Part shown: positions 1 to 6,069 of the stretch, in pieces
How positions within the stretch are numbered: the stretch's first letter is position 1
Layout: the number at the start of each line of letters is the position of its first letter
Source of the DNA: Bacteroides sp.
Lineage (GTDB): Bacteria > Bacteroidota > Bacteroidia > Bacteroidales > Bacteroidaceae
Direction of reading: 5' to 3'
Length of the DNA: 12,910 nucleotides
Assembly (NCBI GenBank): GCA_030151845.1
Contig: JASLCM010000267.1
Span: 1 to 12,910, forward strand
Notes under the pieces: model-generated
The model's database searches: none
What the model was told of the DNA's origin: nothing
What the model saw: the letters and a program-made list of their open reading frames with translations, nothing else
Position numbers and translations under genes: made by a program

Positions 1-1
1 T

Positions 2-2377
2 CAACTTATAGGATTGAATCCCGATGATGCTGTTTTAGAGCCTTCTTATATTTGTGAACCACTGGGTTTACAAGGTAGACTAGACTATATGCAAAGAGAT
101 CTATCTGGCTTGATTGAGATGAAGTCTGGTAAAGCTGATGAGTTTTCGGCTCGTCCACACTTAACTCCTTATAGCAATCATCAAATTCAGATGATGCTCT
201 ACCAAGCAGTTCTAGAATATACGTTGGGTAAATCTCACAAAGAGTCGAAAGCCTATCTTTTCTACTCAAGATACCCTGAATTGATCTGTCCGAGACCGGA
301 CTGGCGTTTTGTACAGCAAGCTATTGATTTACGTAACCAGATTGTAGCTAATGAGCATTCGATTCAAAAAAACAACTCTTTATCTTATACAGAGAAATTT
401 TTCTCTTCAATTACTCCTAATGATCTAAATATTAATAAGGTCACAGGGAGATTTTGGAATGAGTTTTTACGACCTAGTATCTCTAAGTTAGGTGAAGTAG
501 TTATGCAACTTTCTGAATCGGAAAAAGCCTATTTCTACAGTGTCTATAATTTCATTGTAAAAGAGTTATATACCTCAAAATCGGGTGATATAGATTATGA
601 AGGAGCAACTGGAGCAGCAAGTTTATGGCTAACAAGTTTTGAAGAGAAGAGGGAGTCTGGCGAAATTCTCTATGATTTACGTTTGGTTGAAAATAGGGCT
701 AGTGATATTGCTGAGCCGATACTAAAACTGGCAAAAAATAGAGAAGAAGAGGAGGCTCTTCCTAACTTTCGAAAAGGAGATGTGGTGGTGTTGTATGAGA
801 GAAATGGTGCAGCCGACTCTGTCTTAAATAAAATGGTTTTAAAGGGGTGTATAACTTCTATTGATACAGACTTTATTGAAGTTAAGTTAAGAGCTGCACA
901 GCGAAACAAGGAGGTGATAGCCACCGACTCACTCTATGCGATTGAGGCCGATGCTATGGATTCAACTTTTAATACGATGTTTCGAGGGCTTTATTCTTTT
1001 GCTACCTCAAATAAAGAGAGACGTAGCTTGCTGTTGGGAGAACGTGAAGCTAAAATGAAACCTAGTAATAGGGATGAGAGTGCATTAGCTGGGCATGAGC
1101 AGGTTGTTGCAAAGGCTTTGAGGGCTGAGGATTTACTTCTAGTAGTGGGACCACCAGGAACAGGAAAAACATCTTTTGCCTTAAAAGGGATGGTTGAAGA
1201 GTTTAGAAAGAGAGGAGATACTATTTTGCTTCTTTCTTACACCAACCGTGCTGTTGATGAGATTTGTAGGTCGATTGAAAAGATAGACCCAGAATTGGAC
1301 TATATTCGGGTTGGTAACGAGCACTCTTGTGACTCCTCCTTTAAAAAGAACCTTTTGAAAAATAGGTTGGCTAGTTGTACGAAGAGGAGGGATGTTGTAG
1401 AGCGGTTATGTTCTACCTCTATTTTTGTAGGAACTGTAGCAAGTATTAGTGGTAAACCTGAGCTTTTTAAACTTAAAAGGTTTAATGTTGCGATTATAGA
1501 TGAGGCTTCTCAAATTTTAGAACCTCAGCTACTCCCAATTTTAACAGCAACAACTGCAAATGGTAAAGATGCTATAGAACGCTTTGTGCTAATAGGTGAT
1601 CACAAACAGTTACCTGCAGTTGTATTACAAAAAAAAGAAGAGGCTGTTGTTCAATCTGATGTGCTTAGGCGGCAGGGGATAGAAAACTTAACAATCTCTT
1701 TTTTTGAGAGGCTCTATCGAGCGAATGTTGGCAAGGATTTTACTGTGTGGTTAACAAAACAAGGGCGTATGCATCCTGATATTGCTCGGTTTCCCAGTGA
1801 AGTGTTCTATAAAGGAAGATTGGGATCGCTAGGGTTGCACCATCAATTAGATCCTAATGTCCCGTTAAAATTAGACTCTAGCTATCGAATAGTGAACAGG
1901 GTCTCTTTTATACCTTCTGAAGCAGAGTTATCGAGTCACTCCTATAAGGTAAATCGATCTGAAGCTTGTATAATAGCAGAGATTTTAAGAGAGTTGGAAG
2001 AGAGTAATCAGCTCTCTTCGGAAGAGATCGCAACTCGTGTGGGAATTATCACCCCATATCGCTGCCAAATAGCTTTAATAAAGCAATACCTAAAAGAAAA
2101 GGGAGTCTCTCAAAGTGAAGATGTTTTGGTAGATACGGTGGAGCGTTTTCAAGGAAGTGAACGTGATCTAATTTTCTACTCTTTTTGTGTGAATCAGCCT
2201 TATCAGTTAAGCTATCTCTCTGTTTTAAATGAAGATGAGGGACAACTCATCGATAAGAAGCTGAATGTAGCTTTAACCAGAGCCAAAAAACAGTTAATAT
2301 TAACAGGTGTGCCTAAACTTTTAAAGCTTAGTCCTATTTACCGTAAGTTATTGGATTTTTTAAGTGTAGACTATTGA
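2..2377 (+). CDS. Dna2-like PD-(D/E)XK nuclease / SF1 helicase fusion, 5' truncated by the window edge
   Basis: The reading frame is open to the left edge, so the true start is upstream; a TTG at 14 is not a credible start because it would cut into the nuclease domain. Residues below count from that TTG. The N-terminal part has the nuclease signature: RLDYM with D24, IEMKSGK with E35 and K37 (like the ELKTGK motif of Dna2), and Q59-x3-Y63. Residues about 252-293 look like the beta-barrel (1B-type) domain of Upf1/Dna2 helicases. The helicase core follows: Walker A GPPGTGKTS (379-387), motif Ia near 405-417, Walker B IIDEASQ (494-500), GDHKQLP (528-534), GRMHP (584-588), ITPYRCQ (679-685), ERFQGSERD (710-718) and NVALTRAKKQ (751-760). 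All core motifs look intact. By family, it should cut single strands and unwind DNA in repair or replication. I see no Dna2-type cysteine cluster in the visible part. Its last 7 bp overlap the convergent HAD gene. Confidence 0.88.
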   Translation, partial: QLIGLNPDDAVLEPSYICEPLGLQGRLDYMQRDLSGLIEMKSGKADEFSARPHLTPYSNHQIQMMLYQAVLEYTLGKSHKESKAYLFYSRYPELICPRPDWRFVQQAIDLRNQIVANEHSIQKNNSLSYTEKFFSSITPNDLNINKVTGRFWNEFLRPSISKLGEVVMQLSESEKAYFYSVYNFIVKELYTSKSGDIDYEGATGAASLWLTSFEEKRESGEILYDLRLVENRASDIAEPILKLAKNREEEEALPNFRKGDVVVLYERNGAADSVLNKMVLKGCITSIDTDFIEVKLRAAQRNKEVIATDSLYAIEADAMDSTFNTMFRGLYSFATSNKERRSLLLGEREAKMKPSNRDESALAGHEQVVAKALRAEDLLLVVGPPGTGKTSFALKGMVEEFRKRGDTILLLSYTNRAVDEICRSIEKIDPELDYIRVGNEHSCDSSFKKNLLKNRLASCTKRRDVVERLCSTSIFVGTVASISGKPELFKLKRFNVAIIDEASQILEPQLLPILTATTANGKDAIERFVLIGDHKQLPAVVLQKKEEAVVQSDVLRRQGIENLTISFFERLYRANVGKDFTVWLTKQGRMHPDIARFPSEVFYKGRLGSLGLHHQLDPNVPLKLDSSYRIVNRVSFIPSEAELSSHSYKVNRSEACIIAEILRELEESNQLSSEEIATRVGIITPYRCQIALIKQYLKEKGVSQSEDVLVDTVERFQGSERDLIFYSFCVNQPYQLSYLSVLNEDEGQLIDKKLNVALTRAKKQLILTGVPKLLKLSPIYRKLLDFLSVDY

Positions 2378-3039
2378 TGAGTGGTAGTTAAGCCAATCAA
2401 GGATAATATTTGTGAGGGAAAATCGACAATACAATCGGCTTTAGCTTTTTCTAACTCTTCTCTACTTCTTATTCCCCAACTAACTCCACAGGCATAAACT
2501 TTGGCAGCATGAGCGGTTTCCATATCTACTCCAGAATCTCCTACATAAAGAATATCGCTTAGCTCAACATTTGCTAGTGCCTGAATTTCATGAATGATTG
2601 TAGGGTCTGGCTTTTTAGGAATGCCTGTCCGCTGACCAAGTGTTGCTGTAAACTTTATTCTTGGGAAAAAATGGGATACGATGGACTCCACTCCTTTTTG
2701 ATACTTGTTAGAGGCCACTGCTATTTGTATGTTTTGTTGTTGTAAGATTTCAAGTAAGGAGGGAATGCCTTGATAGGGTGTGCTGTGATCTGCATAATGC
2801 TCCCCATAATGTGTTAGAAAGAGCTGAGTCATGAGATCTAAGTTCTCCTTTGTGCGTTTGTTGTTTGGAAGTGCTCGTTCAAAAAGCTTATGGATGCCAT
2901 TTCCCACCATCATGTGATAATTTTTAACAGGGTGTGTTGGGAAACCCAGTTTTTGTAAAGCAAAATTTGTGCTTTGGGCTAGGTCTGCAACAGAGTCTAT
3001 AAGAGTTCCATCTAGATCAAATATAACAATTTTCTTCAT
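2371..3039 (-). CDS. HAD-superfamily phosphatase, phosphoglycolate phosphatase-like
   Basis: This is a 222-residue cytoplasmic hydrolase of the Gph/PGP-like HAD group. Motif I is FDLDGTLID, with nucleophile D8 and acid/base D10. Motif II is VASN with S110, motif III is KKPDP with a lysine at 142/143, and motif IV is YVGDSGVDM with D168 and D172 for magnesium. The stretch between motifs I and II (about 15-90) is long enough for the usual helical C1 cap. The frame can be extended to a TTG at 3066, but I chose the ATG at 3037-3039 because the family normally begins a few residues before the DxD motif and AAAGGA lies directly before it. Likely substrates are 2-phosphoglycolate or another small phosphate ester; substrate cannot be read from sequence. 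The gene is convergent with the helicase (7-bp overlap) and divergent from fabI. Confidence 0.9.
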   Translation of the reverse strand: MKKIVIFDLDGTLIDSVADLAQSTNFALQKLGFPTHPVKNYHMMVGNGIHKLFERALPNNKRTKENLDLMTQLFLTHYGEHYADHSTPYQGIPSLLEILQQQNIQIAVASNKYQKGVESIVSHFFPRIKFTATLGQRTGIPKKPDPTIIHEIQALANVELSDILYVGDSGVDMETAHAAKVYACGVSWGIRSREELEKAKADCIVDFPSQILSLIGLTTTHQ

Positions 3040-3078
3040 TCCTTTTTTACGCTCTAATGTATTCAACTAAAGTTTGTG

Positions 3079-3086
3079 CGAAGGTA
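3079..3086 (-). promoter_or_regulatory. Possible -7 box for the HAD phosphatase gene
   Basis: The minus strand reads TACCTTCG here, one base off the Bacteroidetes -7 consensus TAnnTTTG, about 40 bases before the ATG at 3039. I see no good -33 TTG at 19-21 bases upstream, so support is limited to this box and its position. Confidence 0.35.
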
Positions 3087-3111
3087 ATAAATTGCTTGAT
3101 AAAAGTCTAAA

Positions 3112-3141
3112 AAGCTGTTCTTTTGTCTCAAAAGAACGCTT
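3112..3141. repeat. Inverted repeat (hairpin or operator) in the divergent HAD/fabI region
   Basis: GTTCTTTTG at 3117-3125 is perfectly complementary to CAAAAGAAC at 3129-3137 around a TCT centre. With one bulged T, the stem extends by AAGC/GCTT to 3112-3141. It lies between the two divergent genes, upstream of both proposed -7 boxes. That placement suits a dyad operator better than a terminator, since neither gene ends here. Function is inference. Confidence 0.5.
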
Positions 3142-3189
3142 AATTTGATTAAAACTGCACACTTTATATCAAAGTATGCATAAAAGTTT

Positions 3190-3197
3190 TATATTTG
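3190..3197 (+). promoter_or_regulatory. Probable -7 promoter box of fabI
   Basis: TATATTTG matches the Bacteroidetes -7 consensus TAnnTTTG exactly and sits 27 bases before the fabI ATG, giving a leader of roughly 20 bases. No clean -33 TTTG is visible at the expected distance. Just upstream are a short dyad, ACTTT/AAAGT (3161-3175), and the palindrome TATGCATA (3175-3182), either of which might bind a regulator. Confidence 0.5.
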
Positions 3198-3224
3198 CAG
3201 AGTATAAATTAAGAATATATAGGT

Positions 3225-4082
3225 ATGAGTTATAATTTATTAAAAGGTAAAAGAGGAATTATATTTGGTGCTCTAAACGAGCAATCTATTGCTTGGAAGG
3301 TAGCGGAACGTGCTGTAGAAGAGGGAGCCAAAATAACCTTATCTAATACTGCGGTAGCTGTAAGAATGGGTGAGGTTTCAAATCTTGCAAAGAAACTAGA
3401 TTGTGAATTAATCGAAGCAGATGCTACGGATGTAAATGATTTGGAGAGAGTCTTCACTCGCTCAATGGAAGTATTGGGTGGTAAAATAGATTTTGTATTA
3501 CACTCTATTGGGATGTCTCCAAACGTTCGCAAAAAACGCACCTATGATGACCTTGATTATAAAATGTTAGATAAAACATTGGATATTAGTGCTATTTCTT
3601 TTCATAAGCTACTACAAACTGCTAAAAGCTTAGATGCAATATCACAGGGAGGTTCTGTTGTTGCACTAACTTATGTTGCTGCTCAGCGTACATTCTTTGG
3701 ATATAATGATATGGCTGATGCTAAAGCTCTGTTAGAGTCTATTGCACGTAGCTTTGGATATGTTTATGGTAGAGAGAAAGGGGTGAGAATTAATACCATC
3801 TCTCAATCTCCTACAATGACTACTGCTGGATCGGGTGTGAAGGGAATGGATAAGTTATATGATTTTGCAGAACGCATGTCTCCTTTAGGAAATGCATCGG
3901 CAGAGGAGTGTGCTGATTACTGTTTGGTTCTATTCTCGGATTTAACTCGGAAGGTAACCATGCAAAACCTTTATCATGATGGTGGATTTTCAAGTGTGGG
4001 AATGAGCTTACGAGCCATGACAACGTATGAAAAAGGGTTAGAAGAATATAAAGATGAAGATGGCAATATTATCTATGGATAA
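3225..4082 (+). CDS. fabI: Enoyl-[acyl-carrier-protein] reductase (NADH), FabI type
   Basis: FabI reduces trans-2-enoyl-ACP with NAD(P)H, the last step of each fatty-acid elongation cycle, in the cytoplasm. The 285-residue protein is an atypical short-chain dehydrogenase, a little longer than E. coli FabI (262). It begins with the dinucleotide fold (GIIFGALNEQSIAW, 11-24) and has the family LHSIG segment (92-96). The active site is complete: Y150 in ALTY, then Y160-x6-K167 in GYNDMADAK, matching E. coli Y146, Y156 and K163. Two parts differ from E. coli: the segment after SIG reads MSP rather than FAP, and the usual AGPIRT after the catalytic lysine is SQSPTMT. The C-terminal LYHDGGFS and a short charged tail (about 268-285) follow. 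This divergent form is, from memory, typical of Bacteroidales. It is transcribed alone, between a proposed -7 box and a strong terminator. Confidence 0.95.
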   Translation: MSYNLLKGKRGIIFGALNEQSIAWKVAERAVEEGAKITLSNTAVAVRMGEVSNLAKKLDCELIEADATDVNDLERVFTRSMEVLGGKIDFVLHSIGMSPNVRKKRTYDDLDYKMLDKTLDISAISFHKLLQTAKSLDAISQGGSVVALTYVAAQRTFFGYNDMADAKALLESIARSFGYVYGREKGVRINTISQSPTMTTAGSGVKGMDKLYDFAERMSPLGNASAEECADYCLVLFSDLTRKVTMQNLYHDGGFSSVGMSLRAMTTYEKGLEEYKDEDGNIIYG

Positions 4083-4099
4083 TATTTTACATCAATTCT

Positions 4100-4143
4100 T
4101 AAATAAACAAAAGCTGCTAAACTTAGCAGCTTTTGTTTATTTA
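4100..4143 (+). terminator. Strong intrinsic terminator after fabI
   Basis: A 21-bp perfect inverted repeat: the arm 4100-4120 pairs with 4123-4143 around a two-base centre, with the GC-containing core AGCTGC/GCAGCT near the top and a T-rich descending arm. It starts 18 bases after the fabI stop. The next gene runs the same way and has its own promoter, so this separates the two transcription units. Confidence 0.85.
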
Positions 4144-4176
4144 GGGGGTATATAGAATCTTTGGTTGGGCAACTCG

Positions 4177-4207
4177 TTGTGTGATTAAGAAGTATTTTAT
4201 ACTTTTG
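4177..4207 (+). promoter_or_regulatory. Bacteroidetes-type promoter of the RsmI-like gene
   Basis: TTG at 4177-4179 and TACTTTTG at 4200-4207 are separated by 20 bases, a good match to the -33 TTG / -7 TAnnTTTG pattern. The start codon is only 7 bases past the -7 box, so transcription would begin within a few bases of the ATG. Confidence 0.55.
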
Positions 4208-4214
4208 ACTTATT

Positions 4215-4919
4215 ATGGAAACTGCATTGTATTTACTGCCCGTAACTTTGGGTGATACACCACTAGATCAGGTTTTACCTGCTTACAACAAGGAGGTTAT
4301 TTTACAGTTAAAACACTTTATTGTGGAAGATGTTCGATCTGCCCGGCGCTTTCTTAAGAAGGTAGATCGAGATATTGATATAGACACATTGACCTTCTTT
4401 ATTCTTAATAAAAGAACATCTAAGAATATAATTCCTAGCTATTTAAATCCTTTGAGAGAGGGAATTTCGATGGGAGTAATTTCTGAAGCAGGTTGTCCAG
4501 CTGTTGCTGATCCAGGTGCTGATGTGGTTGCTATAGCTCAGCGAGAGGAGATGAAAGTTGTTCCTTTAGTTGGTCCCTCCTCTATTATTTTATCGGTAAT
4601 GGCTTCGGGTTTCAATGGTCAAAGTTTTTCTTTTCATGGTTACCTACCCATAGAAGCTAATCAGCGGATTAAAAGCTTAAAAAGATTAGAGCAGCAGATT
4701 TATCAAGAGAATCAAACACAGCTTTTTATTGAGACTCCTTATAGAAATGATAAAATGCTTGAAGATATCTTAGGGAACTGTAGGGCTACAACAAAACTTT
4801 GTATAGCGGCTAATATAACTTGTGAAGATGAGTTTATTCAAACGAAAACAGTTAAAGCGTGGAGAAAGGAGAGTCCTCAATTGGCTAAAGTTCCTTGTAT
4901 TTTTCTCTTGTACAAATAA
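4215..4919 (+). CDS. RsmI-like SAM-dependent methyltransferase (tetrapyrrole methylase fold)
   Basis: This 234-residue protein belongs to the tetrapyrrole methylase/RsmI superfamily, whose RsmI members 2'-O-methylate C1402 of 16S rRNA. Visible landmarks are LGDTPLDQVLP (12-22, like the LGD start of RsmI), VEDVRSARRFL (37-47, in place of the AEDTR segment), SEAGCPAVADPG (90-101, matching SDAGTPxxSDPG), VPLVGPSS (116-123), FHGYLP (140-145) and FIETPYRN (171-178). It is shorter than classic RsmI (about 280) and lacks the extra C-terminal domain. The AEDTR segment is altered. It may therefore be a second, lineage-specific paralogue with a different target; I give no symbol for that reason. The ATG at 4215 begins directly before the first strand. 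The 3' end overlaps the convergent membrane-protein gene by 35 bp. Methyltransferase class is confident, substrate is not. Confidence 0.85.
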   Translation: METALYLLPVTLGDTPLDQVLPAYNKEVILQLKHFIVEDVRSARRFLKKVDRDIDIDTLTFFILNKRTSKNIIPSYLNPLREGISMGVISEAGCPAVADPGADVVAIAQREEMKVVPLVGPSSIILSVMASGFNGQSFSFHGYLPIEANQRIKSLKRLEQQIYQENQTQLFIETPYRNDKMLEDILGNCRATTKLCIAANITCEDEFIQTKTVKAWRKESPQLAKVPCIFLLYK

Positions 4920-6006
4920 TCTCTTTTAGGTGTTCATACTCGAGCTCAAAACACTCTGTAAAACAATGCATTCCCTTGTTTTGCTCTATTTGTTTAAAGC
5001 TCCATGGCTTACTTCTTTGAGCAATTGTACTACCCTCTAGTGTCTCCTTATCGATCTCAATAAAAAATAGATAGATGAGTTTGTTGCTGGTTGCGTTCTC
5101 GAAGTGATACATGAAGTTAAATAACGGAGAGAGCTTTGCTCGAGGAAATGTTTTTCTTAGTAAACGGTCTACTCCTTCAACTAATGTTTCTTTGTATCTA
5201 AGGTAACTCTCCATGGGGATATCTAATTTTCCTATTTGAGGCTGGTTGTAGCACTCTTCTTCTTTTTCACAAAGTAGTATTTTTCCATCAATAGCGGTGG
5301 CTATTCGAATAACAGGGTAGGTCACCCCTGTATTTTTACAGGGGATTTCTGATAATAGTACTTTGCTAATCACTTTTCCTTTGTTGTTTACAATGGGAAT
5401 GTACTCTGAAAAAGAGATTAACTTATTAAAGTAGACTATGCCTACTTGATTGAGTAGGATTGATCCTCCAAATACAAGTAGAGGTGTTAGTTGAAATAAA
5501 AAGAATACAACATTCTGACTGGGAGAATGGTTAGTGATTAGGGTTAAAGAGATCATGCAGAAATGAACAAAGCCAAGAATAAGTACGATACGAGCTGCTA
5601 CGATAGCCGACTCTGCTCCTTGTAATAGGGTTGAGCAATTGACTTTTTTATTCTTTTCGCATAAAAAATCCATGAATCTAGACTTGTGTAGGAATAGGAC
5701 ACTCATAGGAATCAAGGTGATTACCTCTAGGGTTAAAGGTAGTGAACCGTTGGGACAGTAACGTTGATTTATGATAGAAGATATTGCAATGATAGCTAAT
5801 ACTACAGTTACAATTTTAGCAATGAGGTTAGGCACTCTCTTCTTTTTTTTGATCCAAAAGGGGTAGGAGATAAGAATAGAAGAGACTAAGCCAATATATA
5901 CGGCATAGGTCTGCCCAATTATCCAATTCATTAGAATTGTTAGGATAATTGGGATAAAGCCTACTGACATATTGTAGGTAGAGGATAAAACACTATTTTT
6001 ACTCAT
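4885..6006 (-). CDS. Polytopic membrane protein with a C-terminal degenerate Nudix-like domain
   Basis: The 373-residue product has two halves. Residues 1-195 hold about six hydrophobic helices (roughly 14-30, 34-52, 61-79, 89-106, 134-156, 166-192), with a basic loop KKKKR at 53-57 that suggests a cytoplasmic side by the positive-inside rule. Residues 200-373 are soluble and resemble a Nudix fold: paired strands around YPVIRIATAIDGKILL (230-245), then GKLDIP (259-264), an ETL-containing helix (273-287), and IYLFFIEID (311-319). In a working Nudix box the helix carries REUxEE; here the aligned stretch is R281 followed by LLRKT, so the catalytic glutamates are missing. I infer a non-catalytic ligand-sensing or scaffolding domain tied to the membrane. 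It is the last gene after dpp4 and lipA on the minus strand, 63 bp after lipA. Its final 35 bp overlap the convergent methyltransferase gene. I recognise no named family. Confidence 0.8.
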   Translation of the reverse strand: MSKNSVLSSTYNMSVGFIPIILTILMNWIIGQTYAVYIGLVSSILISYPFWIKKKKRVPNLIAKIVTVVLAIIAISSIINQRYCPNGSLPLTLEVITLIPMSVLFLHKSRFMDFLCEKNKKVNCSTLLQGAESAIVAARIVLILGFVHFCMISLTLITNHSPSQNVVFFLFQLTPLLVFGGSILLNQVGIVYFNKLISFSEYIPIVNNKGKVISKVLLSEIPCKNTGVTYPVIRIATAIDGKILLCEKEEECYNQPQIGKLDIPMESYLRYKETLVEGVDRLLRKTFPRAKLSPLFNFMYHFENATSNKLIYLFFIEIDKETLEGSTIAQRSKPWSFKQIEQNKGMHCFTECFELEYEHLKEIICTREKYKEL

Positions 6007-6010
6007 TTCC

Positions 6011-6035
6011 TTGTTCTTCTTTATTAATAGAACAA
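6011..6035 (-). promoter_or_regulatory. Hairpin just before the membrane-protein start
   Basis: TTGTTCT (6011-6017) and AGAACAA (6029-6035) form a 7-bp stem whose near edge is only 4 bases from the start codon at 6006. In mRNA it could hide the ribosome loading region. It competes with an alternative pairing of 6027-6033 with 6051-6057. Confidence 0.35.
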
Positions 6036-6061
6036 AAAAAGATATAATTGGTTCTATCTTT
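6034..6061 (-). terminator. Weak intrinsic terminator or attenuator after lipA
   Basis: On the minus strand AAAGATA, a 10-base loop and TATCTTT are followed by four more Ts, 8 bases past the lipA stop. The stem is AT-rich, so full termination is doubtful; partial read-through into the membrane-protein gene is likely. The upstream arm can instead pair with 6027-6033, which would break this stem. Confidence 0.45.
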
Positions 6062-6069
6062 AACTAAAA

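Noticed and set aside
14..16. TTG as the start of the nuclease-helicase gene
   Set aside because: The frame stays open to the left edge and the nuclease signature begins within about 20 codons, leaving no room for the first part of that domain; the gene is cut by the window.
670..924. Antisense frame inside the nuclease-helicase
   Set aside because: It is opposite an intact coding region and has a serine-rich, motif-free product.
3040..3066. N-terminal extension of the HAD phosphatase from a TTG
   Set aside because: The extra residues are basic and unlike the family start; the ATG at 3037-3039 gives the normal MKKIVIFDLDGT beginning.
4908..4915. Palindrome TTGTACAA at the end of the RsmI-like gene as a terminator
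   Set aside because: Only 8 bases long, has no loop of workable size and no T-run directly after it.
2..6006. A defence island built around the nuclease-helicase and the membrane pseudo-Nudix protein
   Set aside because: The genes between them (HAD phosphatase, fabI, RsmI-like) are housekeeping, lie on both strands and are split by a terminator; there are no integrase, transposase, phage or restriction genes in view.
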